Shown here piece by piece: positions 1-10,480 of a stretch of DNA of 64,000 nt; positions within the stretch are counted from its first letter, which is position 1, and the number at the start of each line of letters is the position of its first letter. The notes below the pieces were generated by a model. That model was given only the letters and a program-made list of their open reading frames with translations, did no database searches and had not been told where the DNA came from. A program made the position numbers and the translations under genes. The DNA comes from Tubiluchus corallicola (taxonomy: Eukaryota > Priapulida > Priapulimorpha > Priapulimorphida > Tubiluchidae). The DNA lies in contig JAQGDQ010000272.1 of the NCBI GenBank assembly GCA_030141605.1, positions 186,001 through 250,000 of the forward strand, read 5' to 3'.

Positions 1-2650
1 TTGTGTTTCACTATCTTAGGTAAGTTTTGATCAGGTGCTGCATGCCTAATGTGCTTGCAAAGATTCTGAATAGTGCCAAGATTAGCAAAATGGCAAAAAT
101 ACTTCATGACTTTGACTTTTAAACTAGCAACGACTTTCCGCTTCTTTATGACATGCTATTCTTAAGCACTTTGTATTACGGAATTCTTTGTGAATTTCAC
201 TGAACACAAATAAAATAATTTTGCATAGCTTAATAAGTGTGAGTGGTTTTAGTGCTGACTGGTTGTTGCTTTTGAGATAAACATGGTTTCTTTGCCAACC
301 TCTCTAAAAGCAAAACCGGACCCAATCTTAAGCTGTAGGTCAAAACAATCTACTCTAAAATAATGAAGTAATCATTATTTTTTCAAAAATGACTTACATA
401 AAAGAATTATTACCACACAAACACAGTTTCACGTTCGTACCTCTAGTTCTTTGTTGTTACATGCATTTCCCCATTTGCCAGTTAGACGGGCATTAGCGCC
501 TGCATTTCGGAAAGTATTGTACAAAAAGCAGGTGCTGTACCTCTCAGTTCAGATGTGTCAGTTTGTGACGAACTGCACACGTTTTACAGCTCATGCATGA
601 GCACAGCTGTAAATTTTAATTTAAATTTTTATCTTTAAACTTGCCTAGTTTTAATACAACACACTGAATATCTTACAGCAGCAATGTACTTTAATTTTCG
701 CTTTTGTAAACATGTGCAACACACCGTTGGAATAATTTTGCTGTTGAAAATTATGTTAGTTTGTGATGTCACCAATAGTTGGGCTCACCCGCCATTAATT
801 AAGTTTTTAATCTATTATTTAATTATCAGAAACGCTTTTGTAGTATTACTGATGCGAAAATGTGCACTTTTTACCATACTTGAAAATATGGTAGTATATG
901 AAAAATCATCCTTTAAATAAGCGTAAAAAATCCTCTTGTATCAGTTACAAGCTGCAGAACATGTGTTAACAGTTCCACTTGACAATAAATCCTCACTCAG
1001 CGGCTCCCTGTTTGACGAAATTGTCTCAAGGCCTGCCCCAGGGCTTGGCTTTGACTATGCTGTGTTGAACCGTTAAGTGCTTAGCTAGTGCTTCAACATT
1101 AATAAAAGAAACTGCTAGCTAGGTATTGGTAAAACAAGTATGTGGCTTCAAGCAAGTGGAAAGAAACTAATCTGTAGAAATATGATTAAAAATCACAAAA
1201 TGTTTAATCTGTATGTATTAACTGGCACTAATTTTGCCTCTTGGAACATTTCTTTTACATTAGTTTTTATGGTTTCATTAAACAATGTTCCCTTACCATT
1301 GCGTTCTGCTGGAACACATTAGCATCATTAAGGAAGGACTTGCCACATAAAATTTCAAAATTGAAAGTCGCACGATTAGTGTATTTTAGTGGTGAATTAT
1401 TTTAAGCAAGTTTATATAATATTGCGTGAAGTTTGAGAAAATAATCAGAGCATTTGTAGCTCACACTTCACTAATTAAATAAAAGTATAAAATTAGTTGT
1501 CTTGTCAATAAGACCAATAAGATGTTTTTGTAAACTGACGTTTGCGCGAACATTTTGAATTATCAAGAATTTTCTTTTTCAATTACATAAGTCTTTCAAA
1601 CACTTTTTTGAGACATACTTTTAAAATTCTTTTTCTTCTAATTAATCCTTTAGACTGAGGACACAACTGACATTTAACTACATTCGTGCAGTACACCAGC
1701 CAGCCTTCAACTAAATAAACAGAATTGATCGAACAGCATGTAGAAGTGTCCAAAAGCAATTTTCTTGGAAGTCACTTTTCCATTTACTAACCGAGCTTGA
1801 TGCTGCTTAACTTCAATCGCTAAGCATGCACCATTAAGTACACTGCTCAATGCGTGATTGCCATTTCATATTCTGTTGCAAACAAAGTGTTGTGTCCAAA
1901 TGTTTTGCATAATGTTTGAAGCTAAGGATCATTACAACTTCCTTTCCACAGTTTCGCTACACACACGCGCACTGTTGCGCCGTTGCTGTAGGTCAAAGGT
2001 TAAGTGTATCACAGCAATACGTCTTAACTACAACTGTCACGTAAAAGCAAAGCTGTCCGCTGCATCAGCTCAGTTGTTTTACTTGGACTTTACTTAATTA
2101 TGCATTAGTCTGTGCACAGAGTGATTTGCTAGCAGGATCTTGCATGGGTACAAGAAAAAATGAACTAGGTAAGGTTGTAGCTAGCTGTTAAAACTGTTAC
2201 TATTACAACAGCATGGGCTGCGAGGCGTCGTCAAGTGTACACAAATGTGTTGCCTGGTGCACTTAACCTTTGATGTTTTCACGATCAGCATCAATTGCTG
2301 GAACTGTGAAAAGGCATACTAGATCTCAACTTTGAATTTTGCCCTGTTCGTTCTTCCGTAAACCTATACTGTTTTTTATACTGCAAAATCTAAAGTTTCA
2401 CGATTGCATTTCATTTTGCTTTAGATTTCGTAGTGATAAGCGCCAGCTACCTGTTTTGTGGCATCAGAGTCTACTAAGCTTTGCACAGCGATATAAAGAG
2501 GACATATCCAGTGAGCAAAAAGAATCACTTCTCGAATTGTTACATCACCAGTCTCACGAACTCATAACCCCGGAAATTCGCCGGGAACTGACGCATTCGA
2601 AGTCTAGAGGCGAAGAGGCAACATCGGTGGAGGCTATGCAACAAGTCTAA
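1..2650 (+). CDS. BYSL: Bystin, C-terminal two exons (5' end outside window)
   Basis: Bystin is a conserved nuclear/nucleolar factor for 18S rRNA processing and late 40S subunit maturation. Only about 80 C-terminal residues are here. Exon A is bases 1-19, coding VFHYL plus two bases of an Arg codon, followed by a perfect GTAAGT donor at 20. Exon B is 2425-2650 after a TTGCTTTAG acceptor; its first base completes the Arg codon, giving ..[17 protein letters not shown], the family signature. Then comes a helical tail (..QRYKEDIS.., ..ITPEIRREL..) and a TAA stop. The 2405-bp intron holds old transposon pieces. The join is in frame. Family assignment comes from recognising the C-terminal signature. 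Upstream exons must lie before base 1. Confidence 0.93.
300..935. repeat. Dispersed repeat family 1, copy in bystin intron
   Basis: This 0.6-kb stretch matches 45290-46290 (in a SIDT intron) over nearly its whole length, for example TTAGACGGGCATTAGCGCCTG against TTAGATGGGCACTAGCACCTG. This copy lacks the 0.4-kb insertion present in the other, so it records the uninterrupted sequence. No coding capacity or clear terminal repeats are seen; the class is unknown. Confidence 0.7.
1010..1345. repeat. Fragment of pogo/Tigger-like element (CAGTAAGTCC family)
   Basis: It is similar to 52110-52467, the right half of the complete element at 51749-52467. The shared end reads GGAACACATTAGC.TCATTAAG.AAGGACTT. 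The left half is missing and the outermost bases have mutated. It lies inside the bystin intron; 1346-2424 shows no other recognisable element. Confidence 0.6.
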
Positions 2651-2836
2651 TTGTTGTACTCAAAATCAAGATTTTATTAAGAAGTCCATCACTTGGAATA
2701 ATCGGTGTTTTATAAACATTTTAATGTTCTGAATGCTGGAGCTAATAGCACAGCTCATACAGTGAATGTTCAATGTTTGCTGTTGCTTGGAACTTTTGGT
2801 CTTTAAACAAGACTGTTTCAGTGTACATACATACAA

Positions 2837-2842
2837 AATAAA
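2837..2842 (+). terminator. Poly(A) signal of the bystin gene
   Basis: A canonical AATAAA lies 187 bases after the bystin stop codon, in an AT-rich stretch, and is the first such hexamer downstream. It is the likely cleavage/polyadenylation signal. Confidence 0.6.
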
Positions 2843-3230
2843 AGTGTAAACTAAAATTGTAGTTACTTGTGTTTGAGTCACGCAGTTTTATTACTATTAT
2901 GTTTTCTTGTTCTTCTTCTTTTCTTGCCTTAGACCATTTTTCTTATGTGAAACCTTAAACCTTCTTGCTTTTCTGATTTGCAACAAAAGCTTATCATTGA
3001 TTTTTAGCAAGGAATTGAGTTTTTGTAATCCGTCTGCTTGCCTAGTGTAATGCTTAAACTAGGCTTAATCACATTCTAATCCTTAAATTTGCAATGCAGT
3101 TTAAAATAATGAATCAAAGAATGGAGAAATCTAAGCTTGATTATTGTTGTCACGTAATTCCGTTATTAGCACAACCCTGCTCTGATCACGTTATATCAAG
3201 GCATGAGTGTTTGTAAGATCAGTTTGCCCA
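2843..3230. other. Intergenic, no feature seen
   Basis: This is AT-rich sequence between the bystin poly(A) signal and the gypsy-type fragment. No exon-like open frame, repeat or motif could be supported. Confidence 0.5.
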
Positions 3231-3239
3231 GTAAGAACA

Positions 3240-4910
3240 TCAGGTTATGTGCTTAGCTGCATCATTTCGTTTGGAGCAAACTCTCTCAAGTTGGTTGTCC
3301 AACAGGTTGCTCTTGAACAGATTTTTAATTTTATGCCCCCGGAAATGTCCATTCATTTGCATATTGTTGAACAGGGCAGCTATGAACATATGTCCCAAGC
3401 GCCGCAGTTGTGCTTTATTAGGGGGGTGCATACCAGTGTTTATGGTGTGTTGTACCACGTTAGTTCTACCCAAATCAGTAGGTGAACTAGAAAAGAGGTG
3501 ATTGTTCCGCAATAAAAATTCATGTAGCCGTTTGTATTGCGTATTCGATCATTTTTTCCCACTATTTTCCAACAAAAGTCGAACAGGTGCCGACAACTGG
3601 TTTTGTTTTACTTGCTTGCGCGCGGTACGAAAGCCTTTTGAACTAGTTTCGCGTAAAACCGAAACAGAAAAGGTTCTTTTATCCCCTTTACTGGTTCCCA
3701 CATTCCAATTAATTCACCAGCGCATAAAGTAACTTCTTTATTAGAGATATTAGCCAAAAGAATTTTTACCGTTTTTGAGCCAGGAGAAACCGTAACTTTG
3801 CCAATGAGAATGCCATTTCGTAAATTAAGTTTATCATGCACTCGTTAACTCATACCAGTAGTGTACAGTAATGGGAACAAAAGCTGTACCTTCAATTACC
3901 GTTTCTGAAACAGGGGTACTCGTTTCGCGTTTAAGATTTTAGTGTTTCCATCAGCCAGTGGAAAAATTTTTAAACGGCGACCGTCAGGAAAAACTAGGTC
4001 GTTTTAGCAGTATCTTGGCTAACGTGGTGTGCCCTTGACCAATCTAGACCAAGGACACAATTATCGTCCACTAACTCATCAGACAGCCAAGCCGGTACAG
4101 TACCTGTCGAGCTACTTTTATTGTTTTTATCTCAAAGTTGCAACGAGATTTTGTGAGGGCAAATTAAAGAAATTTCTGAGCCGTTTGCTTCAAAGGCTTT
4201 TTCTTTATTAAGCGAAAATTCTTTGTCTACACTTAATGAAACGAAGCTCTTTTTAACAATGGTAATTGTCGCACCCGAATCGATCAGTATTCGACATTCA
4301 CAACCATTTATTACACCTGGCATGTACAACCCTAAAGCAGGCTGTTTATGTGCATTTCTATCTCGAACTTTAACTGGTATACGAGCTTGTTTACGCCTAA
4401 ACTATCGCCTTTTCTTTCAATGTAGACGGTTAATTTTCGCGATTGTGCGGAAAGTGCGGTTTGCACCTGTGCGGTCGGTGCGGTAACGCCTATGGAGACG
4501 GTGGGCTGTCTCCGTTTCTTGCTACCCGCTACTGAAAACGTGACTGAGTACCTTGAGAACTGACTTTGCTTGAATTTTCATTTTGCAAAATTTGCGCCAT
4601 ATCCATATCTGTCTTAGGTGCTACCATTCTCGGACTTTGAACGCCTGTTTGTAAACTTTGCCCATAAATGGTTGTCTAAGAGAAGCCATGAAGCTTGGTT
4701 GCCAAAGCTGATCATTATTCGTGTAAGACTTTATTATTCTTGGAGGTGGTGAAAATTGTCGCCAAGAATTCCTATAACCAGTGTACGGGGGGAAATTGCC
4801 GCTGCTGATTAGACCTAGGGCCCAATACTGCCCGATTCGAACGGGTTTGAACAACCTTACTGGAGGCGGGAGGCGTCGAGCATTGTCTAGCAAAATGTCC
4901 CCCCCCATGG
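3240..4910 (-). mobile_element. Degenerate Ty3/gypsy retroelement fragment (protease to start of RT)
   Basis: Reading leftwards, a retroviral-type aspartic protease lies around 4132-4329, with the motif ILIDSGATITIV (catalytic D-S-G-A near 4280). A linker follows (3608-3841), then the segment just ahead of gypsy-type reverse transcriptases (LGRTNVVQHTINTG, near 3440-3512). The sequence degrades before any RT catalytic box. Upstream, 4380-4910 is probably decayed nucleocapsid/gag: an open frame at 4621-4908 has no clear motif. Blocks lie in different frames with stops between, and no LTR was found. It looks like an old fragment with the standard order (protease next to RT), unlike the element at 16.4 kb. 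Confidence 0.7.
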
Positions 4911-5879
4911 GGCCTCACACGCCCCACTTCCCCTGGGCCTCTCTTAGGCTGAAATAGGCCCTGGTGGTGTCATGTAAGTGCCGCTTGTTTTGAGCAGGCA
5001 ACAAGAAAGTGTTTTCTGCTAAATTTTTTGTCTGAATAATGTTAACTGCTAAAGTTTAGTAAGTACAAGAATGCCTAGAAAGTTAGTGTTGGCTACTACA
5101 AATCGAGTTGCGATTTAGTAAAAGAAAAGGTAACTTATTGCTTAGATTTTCTTTAACGTTGTTTAGGATTACTGTAGTACTGATAGTGCATGTCTGTCCA
5201 TGAGTAATTATTCTATACGATATACGTAGTAGACTTTGCTTAAATTGTCATTTCACAACACGCGCTACCTACACGAAGACTCATACCTAGAACATTGAAG
5301 TTAAGAGCAGTGCCATTTTGTTGAAGAGAAATGAACATGATTGGTTTAATATCGGCGTCATACGGTCATTGATGACATAACAGGATGCCAGGCAACGATG
5401 TCTCCTAGCTCGATATAACAAACGAAATAATCATATCCCATAACAACGCTCTCACAGATGTGTCTCTTACTTCCAAAAGACTGGACGTGATTATCTTTTC
5501 TTGAGACTCATCTTTTGCGCAAGTGACTTTTTAAAGCTTTTTTTCATTGCCTTTTTCCAGTGAAGTATGCTTGAACAACACCAAAGACTATACTTTTCGG
5601 TGCTTCTCGCACTGGTTTCTTTGAATTCCGTTTTATTCTGTTTCTTTGAGTAAGTAATTTTCGTCTTGTCTTGTATTAGGTTTTACTGGTGACAGATACC
5701 AGCATTATTTCATTTCTTTTTCATTTAGATTTTCATTTTAAATTGACGTATCCGATTTTTTTGGATATTTCGTTCTGTTTTATGAGCTGTTTTGTCACTT
5801 TTGTGGCAGTCTGCTACAGCTAAAGGCAGGCTTCCTTATGAACTGACTTCCAATCACATTTCATTTGTGCCGAGTGAGT
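4911..5879. other. Intergenic, no feature seen
   Basis: Nearly 1 kb without a supportable exon, RNA gene or repeat. Base composition is ordinary for this window. Confidence 0.4.
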
Positions 5880-7160
5880 TAAGACTTTAGTTGAGTTGAG
5901 GACCAAGTTGAATTTTCAGTGAGTTGAGGACCAAGTTGAATTTTTAGTTGAGTTGCAGTTGGGGTGAATTGCATCATGAATTTCTGACATCACTTCTGTT
6001 GCCAGTCGGTGAGTTGAGCGTTTATACGTATTGAAACATTTGATTGTTCAGTAACTGGTTTGATTGCTCAATATTTGATTTAACAGACAATATTGATCTA
6101 CTAGCAGTGGAATATAGAAAAATTTTACACCATGTCCTTCAAATTCCAAGGACTTCTCGTTGTAGTGTGACAACATGCTGATACGTATATCCTCTAACAA
6201 AGATAATTGTTAAACCCACTCTGAATCTCTCGAAATCTCTTGATAACTCGAATAATCAACTCTTGAGTGCATTTGAGCTCATTTGCGCTGAGTAGATAGA
6301 TGTGGATCTGAGCTCATTTGATCTGAGTGGACAGATGTGCGGATTTGAGCTCAATTGGTCTATGTGGACGGATGTGTGGGTTTGATCTGAGGGTTGTATT
6401 CAACTGAGCTGAGTTTTGAGTTGAGTTAAACTGACTTAGGGTATTAAGACGTGTTAAGAACTGAGCTGAACAGATCTTGAGTGCTGAGGAGTGACTTTGC
6501 CTGAGTTTTGTTAAAGCTTATATTAAGCGATTTGAATTTGGGATTAAACTACGTGCTGAGGGTTGAGTTTGCCATACTTGAAAAATGGACTGAGTTTGCT
6601 GGTGAATTGAGTCGACTTGGTTTGACAACTAAGTTAAGCTGATAGCCGAGACGAGAGGAGGAAGCGGCGACTGGTATCCTGAGATGTGTGTCATCATCAT
6701 CGTCATCATTGCCATCGTCGTCGTCGTCGTCGTTGTCGTCATCACCATCATAATGATGATGATGATGATGGTGACGATGACGATGATGATGATGATAATG
6801 CTGATGATGATGATGATAATGATGGTGATGACGACGATGATGATGATGGTGGTGACGATGATCATGATGATGGTCATAATGCTGATAATGATGATGGTGA
6901 TGATGATGATGATGATGATGACGACGATGACGATGGTTATGATGATGATGACGATGATGATGATAATGATAATAAAAATAAGCATCGTTATCATCAGCAT
7001 TACTCGAGATGAGCTGAGAGAAATAGTTGCTGGTTGAGAACTGATGTGGAAGTGAGTTATGGATTGAAGAACTGATTACATTGGTCTGAGAACTAAATTG
7101 GATTGATATCTGCTGTACTGAAGCCAAGTCGAGCTTAGAGTTTAGAGATATTAATCTTAT
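5880..7160 (+). repeat. Degenerate TGAGTTGAG/CTGAGCT repeat landscape
   Basis: The plus strand is full of variants of a short word, GAGTTGAG, CTGAGCTGA or GAGCTCATTTG. Local duplications include GTTGAGGACCAAGTTGAATTTT twice near 5895-5945, and a 45-60-bp unit around 6265-6410 (GAGCTCATTTGATCTGAGTGGACAGATG and its variants). A trinucleotide microsatellite sits inside. Long open frames here come from the repeats and are not genes. Confidence 0.6.
6688..6985. repeat. (GAT/ATC)n trinucleotide microsatellite
   Basis: About 300 bp of ATC/GTC repeats switches to GATGATGAC repeats at about 6750. It yields spurious His-, Asp-, Met- and Ile-rich frames on both strands. Confidence 0.9.
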
Positions 7161-7361
7161 TTGGAACTGGAAGCTCATTAAAAATCTGCCATTATATGAT
7201 TTGACAACTAGAAGCGGGCAAATATGTTGTTGTCATGCGGCAAACTACGTCATTGTATTGACTGCATCATTCTTAGCCACTGGCTTCAAAGTTAATGTTA
7301 TTAATCAGTAGTTTGTAATTATAGATCATGTTTATTATAGCGATTGTGGTTTGGATTTCAG

Positions 7362-7465
7362 TATTTCATATTATGTGAAGACCATATCCATCGGAATTCC
7401 AATAACGGGAGCTTTTCTTCTTTTGGCAACAATTTTCACGTTTCTATTAAGCGGCATCGGAGATG
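7362..7465 (+). other. Candidate orphan exon (possible membrane-spanning peptide)
   Basis: The stretch is bounded by GGATTTCAG and GATGGTAAG, both good splice sites. Two frames are open throughout. One would encode a hydrophobic segment (..ISIGIPITGAFLLLATIF..) resembling a transmembrane helix; the other is polar. Its last part is repeated in degraded form at about 7686-7722. I do not recognise the protein. It could join to 8083 in phase, but that is only a phase match. Confidence 0.3.
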
Positions 7466-7503
7466 GTAAGGGCACCGGCTGCAATAGCCTTATATTCAAT
7501 TAC

Positions 7504-7790
7504 AACATGGGTAAAAATATCAAACATTTTACAATTTAACAACATTGCGGGTTTTGAAAGATAAGATTAAAAAAAGTTAGAGTGGCACGTACAGTGGTAA
7601 CACACCACAAACGCTTGAGCAGAGAAAATTTCGTAGTAAAGTATAATAGGTTTTTCAATTTCTGTTGAACATCACCGGAAATAGGTTCTTCACGTTTCTG
7701 TTAAACATCACCGGAGATGAACGTACGACATGGGTAAAAATATCAAACATTTTACAATTTAACAATATTGCGGGTCTTGAAAGATAAGCA
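7504..7790 (+). repeat. Tandem duplication, about 223-bp period
   Basis: A 62-bp block beginning ACATGGGTAAAAATATCAAA at about 7505 recurs nearly unchanged at about 7728. The tail of the candidate exon (CACGTTTCT.TTAA..CATC.CCGGAGATG) recurs around 7690 too, so the duplicated unit probably included the exon end. Confidence 0.65.
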
Positions 7791-8082
7791 AAGTTGGTAA
7801 TAAAGTACAATTAGGTTCGTAAAGTGAATTTGCTTGTGGTCAATAAGCACTGTATACTCCCATTTCAAATTTATAGAACCGCTAATAAAAGTAAATTCTT
7901 TTACAATTTTCAAATGCAGTCTGATAATTAAGTTCGTAATGCGAATTTGCTTATTTTAGAGAGATTAGTATTGTGTACTGCCAATGCAGATTTATATTTT
8001 ATTTTTTTGTGTATTAATTAAATATTTGCTATTCGTCTTGTGTTTTATCTTCTTCATATACACAGTCTTTTGTATAATTGCA

Positions 8083-8223
8083 GAAGACCGTACGTATTCG
8101 ACAAATGCAAAAAGACCCTACGTTTCTTTCGGTTTCGTCTGGCTCTGTCAGTTGTTTTCATTTGCTTGTGCATCCGGACGCACTATGTCCGGACGCATCC
8201 GGAAGTACTATGAATACACGTAG
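8083..8223 (+). other. Candidate terminal exon, unrecognised
   Basis: The acceptor TTTTGTATAATTGCAG precedes an open frame of about 46 codons ending in TAG (..MSGRIRKYYEYT). The phase fits a join from 7465 (G|AA, Glu). No family is recognised and no nearby AATAAA is seen, so this may be chance. Confidence 0.22.
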
Positions 8224-8671
8224 CTTGCCATGTATGTCTTCCAGGTGCTTAATGTGTGTAATCAAAGCAGGCGATTTCATGGTATAAAACAGAATTGAAT
8301 TATGAACTACGAATTTATTCCACAGCAAATCATACATATAAACATACACACAAATTGTAATTACATTATAGGAATTAATGTATTATTATTACATTATGCT
8401 TTCGAGCCCACCTCCAGATAAGTGGAACAATCGACATTACATAGTATTTTCATCAGTTATAACGTACATTAGAACAAAATAGGTTTTGTTAGTAACTTAA
8501 GATCAGGATGAGTAAAACTGCGAGTTAATTATACCGTGGTAGTTAATAATTCTTTTATGCTTTTTTTAAACTGATAAAGACTAAGAGTTAATTTCACATG
8601 GAATTGATTACCATATTTTAACAGCATTATGTTTTGATGACTGTTTCATTATATTTGTTTTTGGAAGAGGG
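8224..8671. other. Intergenic, no feature seen
   Basis: AT-rich spacer with no supportable exon. It ends at the CAGGGGCGT terminus of the hAT-like element. Confidence 0.4.
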
Positions 8672-9800
8672 CAGGGGCGTCGTGCACGAAAAAAATTAGG
8701 GGGGGGGGGCGACTGTATATAATGGCGGAACGTATAATTTTGAAAAAAATAAACAGCATTTTGCGTGCAAGAAAAACGATTTATTTATTCCCAACTGGCA
8801 TTTAACTTAAAGCTATAGCAACGGAAACTTAATTAAAATTAAAAAATCTAAAAAATCTTCGTGCACGCCTCCACTTTTATCGACATAACGGAGAGAGTTG
8901 ATCTTGCTTGCTCGTGTGTGGTGTAGTGTCCAAGCTCACGGCGAAATACTTGGCTGCCTTTACGTCCTTGATAATTCCAGAACGGATCACATCAGCGCTG
9001 CACTTAATCAAATCGTTCTGAGAACTGGGAGACATGTAGCTGGGGTATCCCTTTGGATTGGCACTTGATTTGGCGAGGTGTGTAGCCAGGTCAGGGTTCC
9101 ATCGAAGAGGAGAAGTGTGATCTCCATGAACACTCCTTTATTGTCAGAATCTTCAGACTCGTCGTGACCGCGGAATGGTAATCGGAGTTTTGCTAGCGTC
9201 TTAGTAACATCCACAAGTATAGGGAGAATGTCGTGTCGTCTCTGCCGATCAGAGTCGCCCAACTCCAAGAGCCTCTTCCTCTCTGCATCTAATACTGCAT
9301 CGATGGGGGGTTTAGTCAAAAATGCTGGCCAAGACTGCATGCAGGCTTGATGCTCCGCAGATTTAGAGTGTTTGTCGAATCCTTATTACTTTCCAACGCT
9401 CGATGCCAATTTCTGAATCCTGTCTTTTGAAACGTCACGTCGTAAGTCGATGCACCAAACACACGACACGGGAAACAGAATGCAGCATCAATATCCTTTA
9501 CGTATTTCAACCAGGACCTATCGTTGAACCACTGACCCTGAAATGATCTCGATTTTCCTACCATTTTGGTCTTTGGGTATGCATCCACTACGTCCCGCAA
9601 TGGCCCGCGACGGATGTACTCATCCTTTTGTATTCGTTCTGTTGGAATCGACGTTACAGTAGATACAGACACCATAGAACCTGGGTCGGGAACACGGTTG
9701 GACTTGAAAAATGAAGTCAGATTGGACTGCCTTGACATCGTTTAAGAAATATAGCTAAAATCGCAGTGAAAACTAGCAAAGATTCTCCTAGCAGGAGAAA
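8672..9800 (-). mobile_element. hAT-like transposon, broken, left terminus preserved
   Basis: The left end begins CAGGGGCGTCGTGCACGAA, a hAT-like terminus; an inverted partial copy of the same word lies at about 8855-8876. The transposase reads leftwards from 9738. No matching right terminus (reading ..CGCCCCTG) was found beyond 9740, so that end is probably lost. Confidence 0.6.
8878..9738 (-). pseudogene. hAT transposase remnant, TTF-type zinc-finger/ZMYM-like
   Basis: The N-terminal frame (9738 down to about 9345) starts MSRQSNLTSFFKSN and contains the TTF-type zinc-finger block: FQGQWF, WLKYVKDIDAAFCFPCRVFG, then F..GF.NWH.AL. This is typical of the hAT transposase branch that also gave rise to ZMYM-like host proteins. 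The reading then shifts frame near 9340 and runs through ..ERKRLLELGDSDRQRRHDIL.., a helix preceding the RNase H-like core. It shifts again near 9110 into a frame with ATHLAKSS and SPSSQNDLIK, and ends near 8880. The catalytic core and C-terminal dimerisation region are absent. Two frameshifts plus truncation mean it is not functional. Confidence 0.75.
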
Positions 9801-9929
9801 AATGATGAAATGTGCTCAAAATCACGACCTTTTATGCAGCAAACTCGTGGGAAAGAGTCGCTAAGGAGTAGCAAAGAGTTGGTAATGTCCAATCAGGAGG
9901 TGGCTCATCAATTTGTATCTCCCAAACCG

Positions 9930-10016
9930 ACTCTCTAGTACTAGGCTAGCTGGACAAACTGACTCTCTGGTACTAGGCTAGCTGGACAGACTGACTCTCT
10001 GGTACTAGACTAGCTC
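9930..10016 (+). repeat. 33-bp tandem repeat, three copies
   Basis: Three near-identical copies of GACTCTCTGGTACTAGGCTAGCTGGACA. They lie just upstream of the transposase start in its reading direction and may be subterminal repeats of that element. Confidence 0.75.
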
Positions 10017-10480
10017 AACATGACTTCAATGTTTGCATTGTTTTTGTTCTATTATTTCACTTATATTGTGTTTTTAATTGTAAATTCATTTTATTGCATA
10101 AGACTATTGCTCACAGCAGTGGAAACACTCGTTGTACTATGAGTTTTTGAATGTGTACCTTACCGCTCAATGACGTGTAATTTTTATAGCAAGTATACAT
10201 ATCTACCCGAAAGGTATACCCTACCAGCAGAGCCAGACGTGCTTAATCGAGCTAAAGCTCGGTCGACCAAATTAAAAATGTCTGACCTGTTATAACTTCA
10301 GGTAGTACGATTCACGTTTTTGAATTGTAGTAAAATCCTTTGAGGTATGTTTCTGCCAGCTACAGCGCTCATTGTGAAAAAGGCGTTGTGAATAAGACAT
10401 TGGTTATTTGTCCAAATATCGTTTAAAAGAGAATTCAACTCTGGTTAGTGTTTAACTAAAAAACTGTTTAATTTTTACAG
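10017..10480. other. Intergenic or intronic, no feature seen
   Basis: No exon or repeat could be supported here. It may be intron of the gene whose exon begins at 10481. Confidence 0.35.

Noticed and set aside
6549-7178. 209-codon minus-strand frame rich in His/Asp, and its plus-strand counterparts
   Set aside because: It is the translation of the GAT/ATC microsatellite and flanking GAGTT repeats; no domain or splice structure.
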